Positions 38,607-48,270 of a stretch of DNA of 64,000 nt are shown here, in pieces. The stretch comes from Variovorax paradoxus. Its GTDB lineage: Bacteria; Pseudomonadota; Gammaproteobacteria; Burkholderiales; Burkholderiaceae_C. Location of the stretch: assembly GCF_018614875.1 (NCBI RefSeq), contig NZ_JAGGNW010000002.1, forward strand, positions 62,001-126,000, written 5' to 3'. The notes under the pieces are model-generated. The model saw only the letters and a program-made list of their open reading frames with translations. It was not told where the DNA came from and did no database searches. The translations under genes were made by a program, and so were the position numbers. Positions within the stretch are counted from its first letter, which is position 1, and each line of letters opens with the position of its first letter.

Positions 38607-39506
38607 ATGAAAATCGCATTCATCGGCCTCGGCAACATGGGCGGCCCCATGGCCTTGAACCTGCGCAAGGCGGGTTACGCGGTCAAGGCCTTCGACCTGT
38701 CGGACGAGGCCTGCAAGAAATACGCTGCCGAAGGCCTGGCCATTTCCAGGTCGGCCGCCGAATCGGTGGCTGACGCGGATGTGGTCATCAGCATGCTGCC
38801 GGCCAGTGCGCATGTGGAAGGCCTGTTCCTCGGCAGCGGCGGCAAGCCCGGCCTGCTCGACAGCATTCGTGCCGGCACCCTCGTGATCGACAGCAGCACC
38901 ATCGCGGCCGCCACCTCGCGCAAGGTGGCCGAGGCGGCTGCTGCGAAGGGCATTGCAATGATCGATGCGCCGGTTTCCGGCGGTACCGGCGGCGCGATTG
39001 CCGGCACGCTGACCTTCATGGTCGGCGGCGAAACCGACGACCTCGAACGCGCGCGCCCCGTGCTCGAGAAGATGGGCGCCAACATCTTTCACGCGGGCGG
39101 CATCGGCGCGGGCCAGACCGCGAAGATCTGCAACAACATGCTGCTGGGCATCCTGATGATCGGCACTTCCGAGGCGCTGGCGCTCGGCGTTGCCAATGGG
39201 CTCGATCCCAAGGTGCTGTCCGAAATCATGCGGCGCAGCTCCGGCGGCAACTGGGCGCTCGAAAAGTACAACCCGATGCCCGGCGTGATGGACACGGCGC
39301 CTGCATCGAAGAACTACGCGGGCGGCTTCGGCACCGACCTGATGCTCAAGGACCTGGGCCTGGCGCAGGAAAACGCCACGGCCGTGCGCGCCGCCACGCC
39401 GCTGGGCGGGCTGGCGCGCAGCCTCTATGCGGCGCACAGCCTCGCCGGCCATGGCGCGCTGGATTTTTCAAGCGTGCTGAAGCTCCTGCAGAAGGCGTCT
39501 TCCTAG
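38607..39506 (+). CDS. mmsB: 3-hydroxyisobutyrate dehydrogenase
   Basis: A 299-residue beta-hydroxyacid dehydrogenase oxidising 3-hydroxyisobutyrate to methylmalonate semialdehyde with NAD. It has the N-terminal FIGLGNMGGPMALNLRKAGY, the substrate motif MIDAPVSGGTGGAIAGTLTF, the catalytic lysine region GIGAGQTAKICNNMLLG and the late NYAGGFGTDLMLKDLGLA. A clear GGAG lies 8 bases before the start. It is the last gene of the valine operon; MmsA, encoded first, uses its product. Confidence 0.94.
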   Translation: MKIAFIGLGNMGGPMALNLRKAGYAVKAFDLSDEACKKYAAEGLAISRSAAESVADADVVISMLPASAHVEGLFLGSGGKPGLLDSIRAGTLVIDSSTIAAATSRKVAEAAAAKGIAMIDAPVSGGTGGAIAGTLTFMVGGETDDLERARPVLEKMGANIFHAGGIGAGQTAKICNNMLLGILMIGTSEALALGVANGLDPKVLSEIMRRSSGGNWALEKYNPMPGVMDTAPASKNYAGGFGTDLMLKDLGLAQENATAVRAATPLGGLARSLYAAHSLAGHGALDFSSVLKLLQKASS

Positions 39507-39517
39507 CCTTTCAGCTT

Positions 39518-39673
39518 CTAGCCGAACAAGGCGTCGCTGGCCCACAGAAGGCACAGCACACCCACGAACAACAGCAGAAACACGGCCCATGCGCGCGTGA
39601 ACGCCTGGGTTTCCGTGAGCTCGACGGAAGCCGTTTCAGGCGGACTGGGGTCATTGGGCGTTTGTGGGTTCAT
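39518..39673 (-). CDS. Small single-span membrane protein, function unknown
   Basis: A 51-residue protein: a polar Pro-rich head (MNPQTPNDPSPPETASVEL) and one hydrophobic helix (AWAVFLLLFVGVLCLLWA) near residues 29-46. The ATG at 39673 lies 23 bp inside the end of the broken MFS gene on the same strand. Its length and composition look like a conserved small protein of the group; I cannot assign a role. Confidence 0.6.
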   Translation of the reverse strand: MNPQTPNDPSPPETASVELTETQAFTRAWAVFLLLFVGVLCLLWASDALFG

Positions 39674-40950
39674 TCCCGACTGTACCCCGCGCATGCGGCC
39701 CTGCCGCCGTGCGTGCCTTCGACATGGCGACCAGAACCCCGGCGGCGACGAGATTGGCGCCGATGCTGGCCAGGATCGGCAGCAGGTAGCTGCGGCTGAT
39801 GTCGAACGCGAAGCCCGCCGCGCTCGGGCCGACCAGGGTGCCGAAGGCCACGCTGGTGTACAGCACGCCCAGAATCGCGCCGATGCTGCGGCCGCCGAAA
39901 TGGTCCATGACCAGGGCAGGCAGCAGCGCGACGAAGCCGCCATAGAACACGCCATAGGCGAACGCGAAAACAGCCAGCCCCCAGAACCCGCTGGACAGCG
40001 CCCACACGACCAGCGAGCACGCCATGCCCGCCGACATCAGCGGCAGCGCAAGCTCGCGGCCCAGCCGATCGGCCAGTCCGCCAAGGAAAAAGCGCCCCGC
40101 CGTGCTGCCGATGCCGATGGCGCCCAGCAGCAGCACGGCCGAGCCGGCCGGCAGGCCATGGTCGAGCGCGTAGGGAACCAGGTGGACGAAGGGAACGAAC
40201 AGCCCGAACGAACTGATCAGGCACGCCGCATGGAGGCCGGCGAAGCGGCGCGACCGGATCGCCTCTCGCACCGAGGCGCCTGCGGGCACGGCCGACGGAG
40301 CCTGCGGCAGTGGCGGATCGCCGTCGGGCCCGAGCCCGCGGTCGCGTGGGTCGTTCTCGATCAGCAGCGCCATGCCCACGCCCACCACCACGGCCAGCGC
40401 ACCGAGTGCCAGATAGGCATGGCGCCAGCCGAGCGTTTCGATGAAGAACGAGGCGAGCGGCGGCATCGCCAGCGTGCCCGCCGATGCCGCTCACCGCCAG
40501 CCCCGAGGCGAATCCGCGGCGCCGGACGAACCAGCGCTGTACCGCGCCCAGCACCGGCACGTACGACGCGCCGACCCCGAGCCCGACGCCGAGTCCATAG
40601 GCGAGGCAGACCTGGTTCAGGCTCCGGGCCTGCCCGGCGGCGGCCAGGCCCAGGCCGACCAGCACCATGCCGGCGACCGCGAGCCGCCGCGCACCCCATC
40701 GGTCCGCGAGCGGGCCGCTGATCACGCCCAGCCCGAAATAGAGAAAGCCCGCGAGCGAGAACACCAGCGACGCCGATCCGCGCGAGGCGCCGAAATCGCG
40801 CTGCAGCGATTCAAGGAAGGCGCTGAAGGTGTAGGCGCTGCCGAAGCCCACGAGGGTCACGGCGAAGGCGCCTGCAACCACAAACCAGCCGCGGAAGAGG
40901 CGTGTGCCTTGCGATGGGGATGATGTGTGGCCGAAGGGTGTGGTCTTCAT
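39651..40950 (-). pseudogene. MFS transporter gene broken by a frameshift
   Basis: Two overlapping frames together encode one major facilitator protein of the oxalate/formate-antiporter and monocarboxylate-like type. The upstream part (start ATG 40950) runs through GPLADRWGARRLAVAGMVLV and VQRWFVRRRGFASGLAVSGI. The frame is then lost near 40480-40483, and the homologous continuation (LAMPPLASFFIETLGWRHAY, NDPRDRGLG, GRFFLGGLADRLGRELALPL) is in the other frame to the stop at 39651. Inserting two bases (GC) in the GGCGGGC run at this point restores one continuous protein of about 430 residues. It may be a true pseudogene or a base-calling error in a GC repeat. Confidence 0.8.
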
Positions 40951-41097
40951 CGGAGGGATCAGAATATTTGAATTCACGATTTCAGGTGAGCGAAGCAAGC
41001 TGGTTCTCTTTTTGCGCCGTGCATGTCAATATTCCTGCTTCTGTACCCGTGCTGCAAACCAGAATTTCTGCCTCCTTCGAATCAGATTGGCTAAATC

Positions 41098-42042
41098 ATG
41101 GAACACCAGCTTCCACCCCTCAACGCACTCCGCGCTTTCGAAGCCACCGCACGCCATCTCTCGGTGAAGAACGCAGCCGACGAGCTGTGCGTGACCCCCG
41201 GCGCCGTGAGCCAGCTCGTCAAGACGCTGGAGCTGCACCTGGGTGTGCAGCTGTTCCGCCGCGCCAACCGCGGCATCTTCCTGACGGACGCGGGCCAGGC
41301 CTACCTGCCGCCGGTGCGCAATGCCTTCAGGCAGATCAGCGATGCCACGCGCCGCGTCGCCGTGCCTGCGGAAACCGGCATCCTCACGGTGAGCGCGACG
41401 CCGTTCTTCGCGTCCGCATGGCTGGTGCCGCGCCTCAAGGGTTTTCAGGATGCGCATCCCGACATCGATCTGCAGGTGCTGACCAGCAGCGCGCTGGCCG
41501 ACTTCTCGCGCGATGGCGTGGACGTTGCCATTCGCCACGGCCTCGGCCGATACCCGGGCTTGAGCAGCCAGCGCGTGCTCACGGTGGAGATCGTTCCTGT
41601 CGCAGCGCCGGCCCTGGTGAGGCAGCTCGGCATGCCGGCGGCACCGTCCGATCTCAAGCGCTGGCCGCGCGTGAACGATGCCGAGCGCAAGGCCTGGCAG
41701 CTGTGGTTCCAGGCGCAGGGCATCGAAGACACGGGGCCGGCGCGCGGCCCATCCTTCGACGATTCGGGCCTGCTGCTGAAGGCGGTACTCACGGGGCAGG
41801 GCGCGGCCTTGCTGCCTTCCGCCGTGGTGGCCGATGATGTCGCGGAGGGCCGGTTGGTCCGGCTCTCGGACGTGAGTTGGCTCGAAGACTTCGCCTACTA
41901 CCTCGTCTGTCCGGAAAACAGCCGCGACCGGCCCAAGGTCGCGGCCTTTCGCGAATGGATCGTCGGCGAGGCGAACAGGAAATCGGTCGAGCCGCGCAAG
42001 AAGATTCCGCTCAAAGCAACTCGATCCCCGGCAGGCTCTTGA
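41098..42042 (+). CDS. LysR-family regulator, GcvA-like
   Basis: A 314-residue LysR protein of the GcvA/AmpR-like subgroup, recognised by PPLNALRAFEATARHLSVK, ELCVTPGAVSQLVKTLE and LFRRANRGIFLTDAGQAYLP. The effector domain contains LTVSATPFFASAWLVPRLKG. It is divergent from the frameshifted MFS gene and may have regulated it. The 3-prime end overlaps the convergent metR by 32 bp (42011-42042), an uncommonly large tail-to-tail overlap. Its target is not known. Confidence 0.9.
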   Translation: MEHQLPPLNALRAFEATARHLSVKNAADELCVTPGAVSQLVKTLELHLGVQLFRRANRGIFLTDAGQAYLPPVRNAFRQISDATRRVAVPAETGILTVSATPFFASAWLVPRLKGFQDAHPDIDLQVLTSSALADFSRDGVDVAIRHGLGRYPGLSSQRVLTVEIVPVAAPALVRQLGMPAAPSDLKRWPRVNDAERKAWQLWFQAQGIEDTGPARGPSFDDSGLLLKAVLTGQGAALLPSAVVADDVAEGRLVRLSDVSWLEDFAYYLVCPENSRDRPKVAAFREWIVGEANRKSVEPRKKIPLKATRSPAGS

Positions 42043-42937
42043 AGCAGCTCTCGCGCGTGATGCGCACGAAGTCGGCCAGCCATGGCTGGCCGGACGTGCC
42101 CTGCGTGCAGGCCATGTAGAGCCGTCCCGTCAGCCCCTTGCTGCCCACGCGCCGCGCCGTGACATAGCCGCGGTCGAGGTAGTTCTGCACCGCCCACAGC
42201 GGCAGGGTGGCCACGCCGCGGCCGCTCGCCACCAGCTGCAGCATCGCCACCGTGAGCTCGGTCGTGCGCCGATGCGCGGGCTCCACGCCGGCCGGCGCCA
42301 GCACCTGCCGCACGATGTCGAGCATCTCGTCCGGAACCGGGTAGGTGATCAGCGTCTGGTCGGCAAAGTGGCGCGCCGTGAGATGCGCCTTGGCCGTCAG
42401 CGCATGGTCGTTGGCGAGCAGCGCCACGATCTCGAAGCGGAACAGCGCGTGGTAGTCCACCGTTTCGTCGGGGTCCTGCTCGGAAACGATGGCGACCTCG
42501 GCGCGGTTCTGCATCACCAGCGCGATCGGGTCGGGATGAAAGCCCGAGACGATGTCGAGCTCGATCTCGGGCCAGCGCTGGCGGAACGCATCCATGGCCG
42601 GCATCAGCCAGTCGAAGCAGGTGTGGCACTCGACCACGATGCGCAGTTGCCCGCTGCGCCCCAGCGCAAGCCGCGCCACGTCGCGCTCGGCTTCTTCCAC
42701 CAGCGGCAGCGCGGTATCGGCCAGCTGCAACAGCCGCAGCCCGGTGGTGCTGAACTGCGGCGGCACCGACTTGCGCTCGAAGAGCTGCGCGCCGTAGCGG
42801 TCTTCGAGCAGCTTGATCTGGTGCGACAGCGCCGACTGCGTGAGGTTCAGCAATTGCGCCGCGCGCACCAGGCTGCCGGTGTCGCGCAGCGCAATGAGGG
42901 TGCGCAGGTGGCGTATCTCGAGGATCGACTGCAACAT
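42011..42937 (-). CDS. metR: LysR-family methionine regulator MetR
   Basis: A 308-residue regulator. MetR hallmarks are ILEIRHLRTLIALRDTGSLV, LLNLTQSALSHQIKLLEDRY, the FERKSVPPQFSTTGLRLLQL segment and the SGFHPDPIALVMQNRAEVAI effector-domain sequence. In other proteobacteria MetR with homocysteine activates metE. It is divergent from metE, and the start codon is overlapped by the MetR box at 42937-42949, pointing to autoregulation. Confidence 0.92.
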   Translation of the reverse strand: MLQSILEIRHLRTLIALRDTGSLVRAAQLLNLTQSALSHQIKLLEDRYGAQLFERKSVPPQFSTTGLRLLQLADTALPLVEEAERDVARLALGRSGQLRIVVECHTCFDWLMPAMDAFRQRWPEIELDIVSGFHPDPIALVMQNRAEVAIVSEQDPDETVDYHALFRFEIVALLANDHALTAKAHLTARHFADQTLITYPVPDEMLDIVRQVLAPAGVEPAHRRTTELTVAMLQLVASGRGVATLPLWAVQNYLDRGYVTARRVGSKGLTGRLYMACTQGTSGQPWLADFVRITRESCFKSLPGIELL

Positions 42938-42949
42938 GAATAATATTCA
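42937..42949. promoter_or_regulatory. MetR box TGAATAATATTCA
   Basis: TGAA-N5-TTCA, the known MetR consensus, in the metR/metE divergent region. It overlaps the metR start codon, which suits negative autoregulation, and lies 90 bp upstream of metE. Confidence 0.75.
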
Positions 42950-43039
42950 AGCGAATGGGCAAAAGGTTTCGTTTGAATCATATGCGCCAAAGCCCGACCA
43001 TTGCGGATTCTCAAAGATTCAGCGACCGGAATACCTGCA

Positions 43040-45385
43040 ATGACCACCCGTACCCACATCCTCGGCTTTCCGCGCATGGGCGCCCACCGGGAACTCAAGT
43101 TCGCACTCGAAAAGCACTGGCGCGGCGAGATCGACCGCGCTGCGCTGGAAGAAGTTGGCGAACAGCTGCGCGCGCGCCACTGGCAGGCCCAGCGCGACGC
43201 AGGGCTCGACTACGTGACCGTCGGCGACTTCGCCTGCTACGACCACGTGGCCAACCACATCCAGCTGCTCGGCTGCGAGCCGGAGCGCTTCGGCTTCAGC
43301 GGCGACGAGCCCGAGCTGTCGCGTTATTTCAAGATGGCGCGCGGCGTGGAAGACGAGGCTGTCCATGTGCACGATGCCAGCTGCACCCACGGCGCCGAAG
43401 GCACTTTCGCGCTGGAAATGACCAAGTGGTTCGACACCAACTACCACTACCTCGTGCCCGAGTTCACCGCGGCCACGCAGTTCAAGCTCGCGTCGACGCG
43501 GCTCTTCGACGAGGTGGCGCAGGCGCAGCAGGCCGGCCACGCGGTCAAGGCCGTGCTGCTCGGGCCGCTGAGCTTCCTGTACCTGGGCAAGGAGAAGCAA
43601 GCCGGCTTCGACCGCTTCTCCTTGCTCGATACGCTGCTGCCCGTTTATGAGCAGGTGCTGAATCGCCTCAAGCAGCAGGGCGTGGAATGGGTGCAGATCG
43701 ACGAGCCCATCCTCGGCCTGGACCTGCCCGATGCCTGGCGCAACGCCTTCGAGCGCGCCTACTGGCAGCTGGCTCGCAGTGCGCCCAAGCTGCTGCTGGC
43801 CACGTATTTTTCGCCGCTCGCGGACAACCTGCGCCTGGCCTGCCAGCTGCCGGTGGCCGGCCTGCACGTGGATGCCGTGCGCGCGCCGCAGGAGCTGACG
43901 GGCGTGTCCGACTGGCTCGCTGCGCACAAGGTGCTGTCCGTCGGTATCGTCGATGGCCGCAACATCTGGCGCACCGACCCCGACGCGGCGCTTGCCACGC
44001 TGCGCCCGGTGGTCGACAAGGAGCGCGGCGAGCTCTGGATCGCACCGTCGTGCTCGCTGCTGCACGTGCCGTTCAGCCTCGCGGCCGAAGACAAGCTCGA
44101 TGCGGAACTCAAGTCATGGCTCGCCTTTGCGGTCGAAAAACTCGACGAGCTGCGCGTGCTGCGGGCCGTGCTCGACGGCCGCGAAGACTCGGTGGCCGAA
44201 GAGCTCAGGTCCGCGCGCGCCGCTGCGGCCGCGCGGCGCAGCAGCCCGCGCGTGCACCGTGCCGATGTGGCGCTGCGGCTGGCACGCAGCGTGGCCGGCG
44301 ACGACCAGCGCGCCTCCCCGTTCGGGCAGCGGCAGCTGGTGCAGCGCGCGCGCTTCGCATTCCCCGCGCTGCCCACCACCACCATCGGCTCGTTCCCGCA
44401 GACCACGCAGATCCGTGCCGCGCGCGCCGCCTTCAAGCGCGGCGAACTCGATGCAGCGGGCTACCGCGAGAAGATGCGCGCCGAGATTGCGCTGGCCGTA
44501 CGCAAGCAGGAAGCGCTGGGCATCGACGTGCTGGTGCACGGCGAGGCCGAGCGCAACGACATGGTCGAGTACTTCGGCGAACAGCTCGACGGCTTTGCCT
44601 TCACCGCCAACGGCTGGGTGCAGTCCTACGGCTCGCGCTGCGTCAAGCCGCCGGTCATCTTCGGCGACGTGGCGCGCCCCGCGCCGATGACGGTCGAATG
44701 GGCCGCCTACGCGCAGAGCCTCACCAGGCTGCCGATGAAGGGCATGCTGACCGGCCCCGTCACCATCCTGCAATGGTCCTTCGTGCGCAACGACCAGCCG
44801 CGCAGCACCACCTGCGAGCAGATCGCCTGGGCCATCCGCGACGAGGTGGTGGACCTCGAAGGCGCGGGCATCGGCATCATCCAGATCGACGAGCCCGCCA
44901 TCCGCGAGGGCCTGCCGCTGCGCCGCGCCGGCTGGCCGGCCTACCTGAAGTCGGCCACGCGCGCCTTCCGCATCAGCGCCTCGGGCGTGCGCGACGAGAC
45001 GCAGATCCACACCCACATGTGCTATTCGGAGTTCAACGACATCCTGCCCGAGATCGCGGCCATGGATGCCGACGTGATCACCATCGAGACCAGCCGCTCC
45101 GACATGGAATTGCTGCGCGGTTTCGGTGGCGAGAATGATGCGGGCGGCTTTCGCTACCCGAACGAGATCGGCCCCGGCGTGTATGACATCCACTCGCCGC
45201 GCGTTCCCTCGGTGGACGAGATCGTGCGCCTGATGCGCAAGGCCGCCGGCGTGGTGCCGCTCGAGAACCTCTGGATCAACCCTGATTGCGGCCTGAAAAC
45301 CCGCGGCTGGCCCGAGACGGAGGCCGCGCTGTCCAACATGGTTGCGGCCGCGAAGCTGCTGCGCAAGGAACTGGCGGCCGCCTGA
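43040..45385 (+). CDS. metE: Cobalamin-independent methionine synthase
   Basis: A 781-residue enzyme making methionine from homocysteine and 5-methyltetrahydropteroyltriglutamate. The N-terminal half starts [20 protein letters not shown]; the C-terminal catalytic barrel begins near residue 440 with [20 protein letters not shown]. It holds the zinc ligands in [12 protein letters not shown], the acidic [15 protein letters not shown], and [10 protein letters not shown] with the final Cys ligand. Full length for the family. It is divergent from metR and probably activated by it. Confidence 0.96.
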   Translation: MTTRTHILGFPRMGAHRELKFALEKHWRGEIDRAALEEVGEQLRARHWQAQRDAGLDYVTVGDFACYDHVANHIQLLGCEPERFGFSGDEPELSRYFKMARGVEDEAVHVHDASCTHGAEGTFALEMTKWFDTNYHYLVPEFTAATQFKLASTRLFDEVAQAQQAGHAVKAVLLGPLSFLYLGKEKQAGFDRFSLLDTLLPVYEQVLNRLKQQGVEWVQIDEPILGLDLPDAWRNAFERAYWQLARSAPKLLLATYFSPLADNLRLACQLPVAGLHVDAVRAPQELTGVSDWLAAHKVLSVGIVDGRNIWRTDPDAALATLRPVVDKERGELWIAPSCSLLHVPFSLAAEDKLDAELKSWLAFAVEKLDELRVLRAVLDGREDSVAEELRSARAAAAARRSSPRVHRADVALRLARSVAGDDQRASPFGQRQLVQRARFAFPALPTTTIGSFPQTTQIRAARAAFKRGELDAAGYREKMRAEIALAVRKQEALGIDVLVHGEAERNDMVEYFGEQLDGFAFTANGWVQSYGSRCVKPPVIFGDVARPAPMTVEWAAYAQSLTRLPMKGMLTGPVTILQWSFVRNDQPRSTTCEQIAWAIRDEVVDLEGAGIGIIQIDEPAIREGLPLRRAGWPAYLKSATRAFRISASGVRDETQIHTHMCYSEFNDILPEIAAMDADVITIETSRSDMELLRGFGGENDAGGFRYPNEIGPGVYDIHSPRVPSVDEIVRLMRKAAGVVPLENLWINPDCGLKTRGWPETEAALSNMVAAAKLLRKELAAA

Positions 45386-45404
45386 GGAAAGCGAGGCGGC
45401 GGCC

Positions 45405-46295
45405 ATGGCGAGCGCCAATAATGGCGCCATGGTCGCCTTTTCAGTTTCATCGAGACGTTTCTTTCTCGCGCCTTTTGTCCTCCTGCTGCCGCTGTTGCTC
45501 GCACCCGTCATGGGCTGGGCGCAAGACCGTGCCCAGGCCCTGATGCAGTTCGAGGGCGTGCAGGCGCGTTACCAGGCGGCTTATGCGCCGGGTGCCGTGT
45601 CGCGCGATGCGCGGCAGTTGCTGGACCCACCGGACCAAGCCATCGCCGACAAGGCGCTCGCGGCGTTGGACGCCGCCGCCGCGCGGTCGTTCGACGTCAA
45701 GGCCTCGGTGGCTGCGATCCAGCAGGAGGTGGCCGCTGCCGGCAAGGGCGGCGGCGCACCGAGCCCCCAGGTGCTGGAGGCCGTGGCTCGCCTCGCCAAG
45801 CTGCGCGCCGACTACGCCGCGATGGACGACGCAGGCAAGCTGGAGTTCTTCAACCGCGAACGCGCGAAGCCGGCCGATCCCATCCGCACGGAACTGCTCG
45901 AGCGCATGGCCGTGGCCGACGTGCGCGAAGTCGACTTTTACAGCCAGCTGCTGTTGAGCGCCGTCGTCAAGCGGCTGGCTCGCGGCACCGCCGGCCAGTA
46001 CACCTCGCTGCCGGACCGCATGCTCGACATGGCCGTCGACACGCTGTGGTCGCGCGGCCTCACCTCGCCGCGTCACCGCAACCTGCTGGCGGTGGCGCGC
46101 GAGTTCGAGAAACAGCTCGCGCAGGCGCTGCTCGCGGCCCTGCCGGATGAGGATGTGGCCGCCTTGCTGGCCTGGCGCAATGACCGCCAAGCCGCCGCCG
46201 AGCGCGAAGCGCTGGTGGGCAGCTACCGCGCCGAGGTCAAGGGGAGCGGCGCCGTGGCGATCCGGACGCTGGTGCGCGGCTGGCCGCGATCCTGA
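45405..46295 (+). CDS. Secreted protein of unknown function
   Basis: A 296-residue protein I cannot assign to a family. An N-terminal signal sequence ([20 protein letters not shown], followed by AQD) indicates export. The mature part is Ala-rich and helical, with a central [20 protein letters not shown] and [20 protein letters not shown]. The ATG at 45405 has GAGG eight bases before it; the alternative at 45429 would shorten the leader by eight residues. Its end overlaps the convergent ScfR-type regulator by 59 bp. The neighbours give no function; it is separated from metE by 19 bp and may share its transcript. Confidence 0.7.
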   Translation: MASANNGAMVAFSVSSRRFFLAPFVLLLPLLLAPVMGWAQDRAQALMQFEGVQARYQAAYAPGAVSRDARQLLDPPDQAIADKALAALDAAAARSFDVKASVAAIQQEVAAAGKGGGAPSPQVLEAVARLAKLRADYAAMDDAGKLEFFNRERAKPADPIRTELLERMAVADVREVDFYSQLLLSAVVKRLARGTAGQYTSLPDRMLDMAVDTLWSRGLTSPRHRNLLAVAREFEKQLAQALLAALPDEDVAALLAWRNDRQAAAEREALVGSYRAEVKGSGAVAIRTLVRGWPRS

Positions 46296-47751
46296 CGGCG
46301 GTGGTGCGCGCGCCGGCGTACCTGTCGGGCGCCACGGCATAGGGCATGAAGCGGCTCTGGTTCTCGTCCACGTCGAGCGGCCGACCCACGAACGGAAAGG
46401 CGCGCTGCGGGCAGGCCTCTCGCTCGCACACCTTGCAGCCCGCGCCAATGGGAGTCGGCACATCCGGATCGCGCAGATCCATGCCCTTGGAATAGACCAG
46501 TCGCGTGGCGTGGCTGATGTCGCAGCCCAGGCCGATGGAGAAGGTCTTGTTGGGCGAGCCGTAGCCCCGGTAGCCGTGCGACACGGTGCGCGCGATCCAG
46601 AGGTAGGCACGGCCGTCGGGCATGCGCGCGAGCTGCGTCAGCACGCGGCCGGGCTGCGCAAAGGCCTCGTACACATTCCATAGCGGGCAGGTGCCGCCGG
46701 TCTTCGAAAAGTGGAAGTGCGTGGCCGATTGCCGCTTCGAGATGTTGCCCGCCCGGTCGACGCGAATCAGGAAGAAGGGCACACCGCGCGCCTCGGGCCG
46801 CTGCAGCGAGCTCAGGCGATGGCAGATGGTCTCGAAGCCCACGCCGAAGCGCCGCGCCAGCTGGTCGATGTCATAGCGCAACTGCTCGGCCGCTTCAAGA
46901 AAAATGCCGTAGGGCAGCAGCAGCGCGGCGGCGAAGTAGTTGGCCAGGCCGATGCGCGCCAGCGAGCGCGCGGTGTCGCTCGACAGCGGGGCCTCGGCCA
47001 CGAGCCGGTCGATCATGCCGCCGAGTTCGAGGAACGCGAGCTGCGTTGCGAGCTGGAACGCATGCTGGCCCGGCTCCAGGTAGCGCGAGAGCCGCAGCAC
47101 GCGGGTGGCCGGGTCGAAGCGGCGTTGCGCGCCGCTTTCGTCGTCTTCCGCCGGAATCACCTGCACGCCATGCGCTTCGAGCAGGCGATGCGCGAGCCGG
47201 TCGCCCGGGTTGCCTTCACGCAGCCGCCATTGCGCGGAGAAAGCCTCGGCGGCGTTGTCGAGCGGGGCGATGTGGTTCTGGTGTGCGAAGAAGAAGTCGC
47301 GCACCTCCTCGAAAGGCATCGGCCGCGCTTGCGGCATGCGTGCGAGGTCGCCGCGGCCGTCGCCGAGTTCGGCCGCCAGTGCTTCGAGCCGCTCCATGGC
47401 ATCGCGGTGCCGCTGGTGCAGCGCCACCAGGGCGCGGCCCACGGCCGGCATCTGCGTGGCCACTTCGCGCAACTCGGCGAGCGCGACGGCATCGCCGCCC
47501 GGGTTGTCGGCCAGCGCTTCGCGGAGGCTGGCAACGAGGCGTGCCTCTTCGTCTTCCGAGAAGGCCTGGATGTCGACACCCAGCGTGGCATGCAGGCGCA
47601 GCAGCACCGGCACGGTGAGCGGACGCTGGTTCTGCTCGATCTGGTTCAGGTAGCTTGGCGACAGGCCAAGCTGCTGTGCGAGCGCGAGCTGGCTCAGGCC
47701 GCGCTCTTCGCGCAGGCTTCGCAGGCGCACGCCCATGAAAGTCTTCTTCAT
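46237..47751 (-). CDS. ScfR-type short-chain fatty-acid transcriptional regulator (prp regulator)
   Basis: A 504-residue regulator of the short-chain fatty acyl regulator family (RamB/PrpR-like). Domains in order are an N-terminal Cro/C1 helix-turn-helix (about 8-65; RLRSLREERGLSQLALAQQL, SPSYLNQIEQNQRPLTVPVL) and an ImmA/IrrE-like middle. The C-terminal DUF2083-type domain has the cysteine cluster GAGCKVCEREACPQRAFPF, likely an iron-sulfur or metal site. The tail from about residue 475 is an Ala/Arg-rich extension that overlaps the convergent gene. It is divergent from the prp operon, whose control region has repeated TTCGCAA motifs. Known relatives control propionyl-CoA metabolism. Confidence 0.9.
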   Translation of the reverse strand: MKKTFMGVRLRSLREERGLSQLALAQQLGLSPSYLNQIEQNQRPLTVPVLLRLHATLGVDIQAFSEDEEARLVASLREALADNPGGDAVALAELREVATQMPAVGRALVALHQRHRDAMERLEALAAELGDGRGDLARMPQARPMPFEEVRDFFFAHQNHIAPLDNAAEAFSAQWRLREGNPGDRLAHRLLEAHGVQVIPAEDDESGAQRRFDPATRVLRLSRYLEPGQHAFQLATQLAFLELGGMIDRLVAEAPLSSDTARSLARIGLANYFAAALLLPYGIFLEAAEQLRYDIDQLARRFGVGFETICHRLSSLQRPEARGVPFFLIRVDRAGNISKRQSATHFHFSKTGGTCPLWNVYEAFAQPGRVLTQLARMPDGRAYLWIARTVSHGYRGYGSPNKTFSIGLGCDISHATRLVYSKGMDLRDPDVPTPIGAGCKVCEREACPQRAFPFVGRPLDVDENQSRFMPYAVAPDRYAGARTTAVRIAASRAPASGSPRRRSP

Positions 47752-47763
47752 CGTCGATCTTTC

Positions 47764-47854
47764 TTCGCAAGATTCGCAAACCGATCGGATTATCTTCGCA
47801 ATCATTCGCCAATTCAGGCCTTCATTATGAACACGATCTTGCGTAAATTGCGAA
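47764..47854. promoter_or_regulatory. Repeated TTCGCAA/TTGCGAA sites for the ScfR-type regulator
   Basis: TTCGCAA occurs at 47764-47770, 47773-47779 and 47795-47801, with a partial TTCGCC at 47805. The inverted form TTGCG and TTGCGAA occurs at 47839-47843 and 47848-47854. Pairs are spaced 9-10 bp. The set fills the divergent gap between the regulator and the thioesterase-prpCD operon, as expected for RamB/PrpR-like binding sites. Confidence 0.7.
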
Positions 47855-47856
47855 TC

Positions 47857-48270
47857 ATGCAAAACGCACGCGGCACTGTCCGGTTGATCGAGGTGGTGTT
47901 TCCGGAACACACCAACCACTACGGCACCTTGTTCGGTGGACAGGCGCTGCAGCTGCTGTCGAAGGCCGCATTCCTGTCGGGCCGCAGCTTCGTGCGCGGC
48001 GACGTGGTGATGGCGCGCTGCGGCGAGGTGCTGTTCCATGCGCCGGTGCGGCTGGGCAGCACGCTGGTGCTCGACACACAGGTGTCGCGCGTGGGCCGCA
48101 GCTCGCTCACCGTGCGCGTGGCCGGCAGCGTGCAGGACGTGGCCACCGAAGCGCTCACGCGCGTGCTCGACGGCGAATTCGAGATGGTGGCGGTGGACGC
48201 CGCCGGACGGCCGGTGCGAATGGCAAGCCCGCCGCGCCTTTATGAACAGACGTTCGAGGAGACCGTATGA
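47857..48270 (+). CDS. Acyl-CoA thioesterase, hotdog fold
   Basis: A 137-residue thioesterase of the acyl-CoA hydrolase (BACH/YciA-like) type. The motif [20 protein letters not shown] near residues 16-35 carries the family acidic/Asn residues, followed by [24 protein letters not shown] beta strands. It probably relieves accumulation of propionyl-CoA or related esters. Two starts are in frame: the ATG at 47827 and that at 47857, used here because the TTGCGAA operator lies between them. It overlaps prpC by 4 bp (ATGA), so it is part of the operon. Confidence 0.85.
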   Translation: MQNARGTVRLIEVVFPEHTNHYGTLFGGQALQLLSKAAFLSGRSFVRGDVVMARCGEVLFHAPVRLGSTLVLDTQVSRVGRSSLTVRVAGSVQDVATEALTRVLDGEFEMVAVDAAGRPVRMASPPRLYEQTFEETV

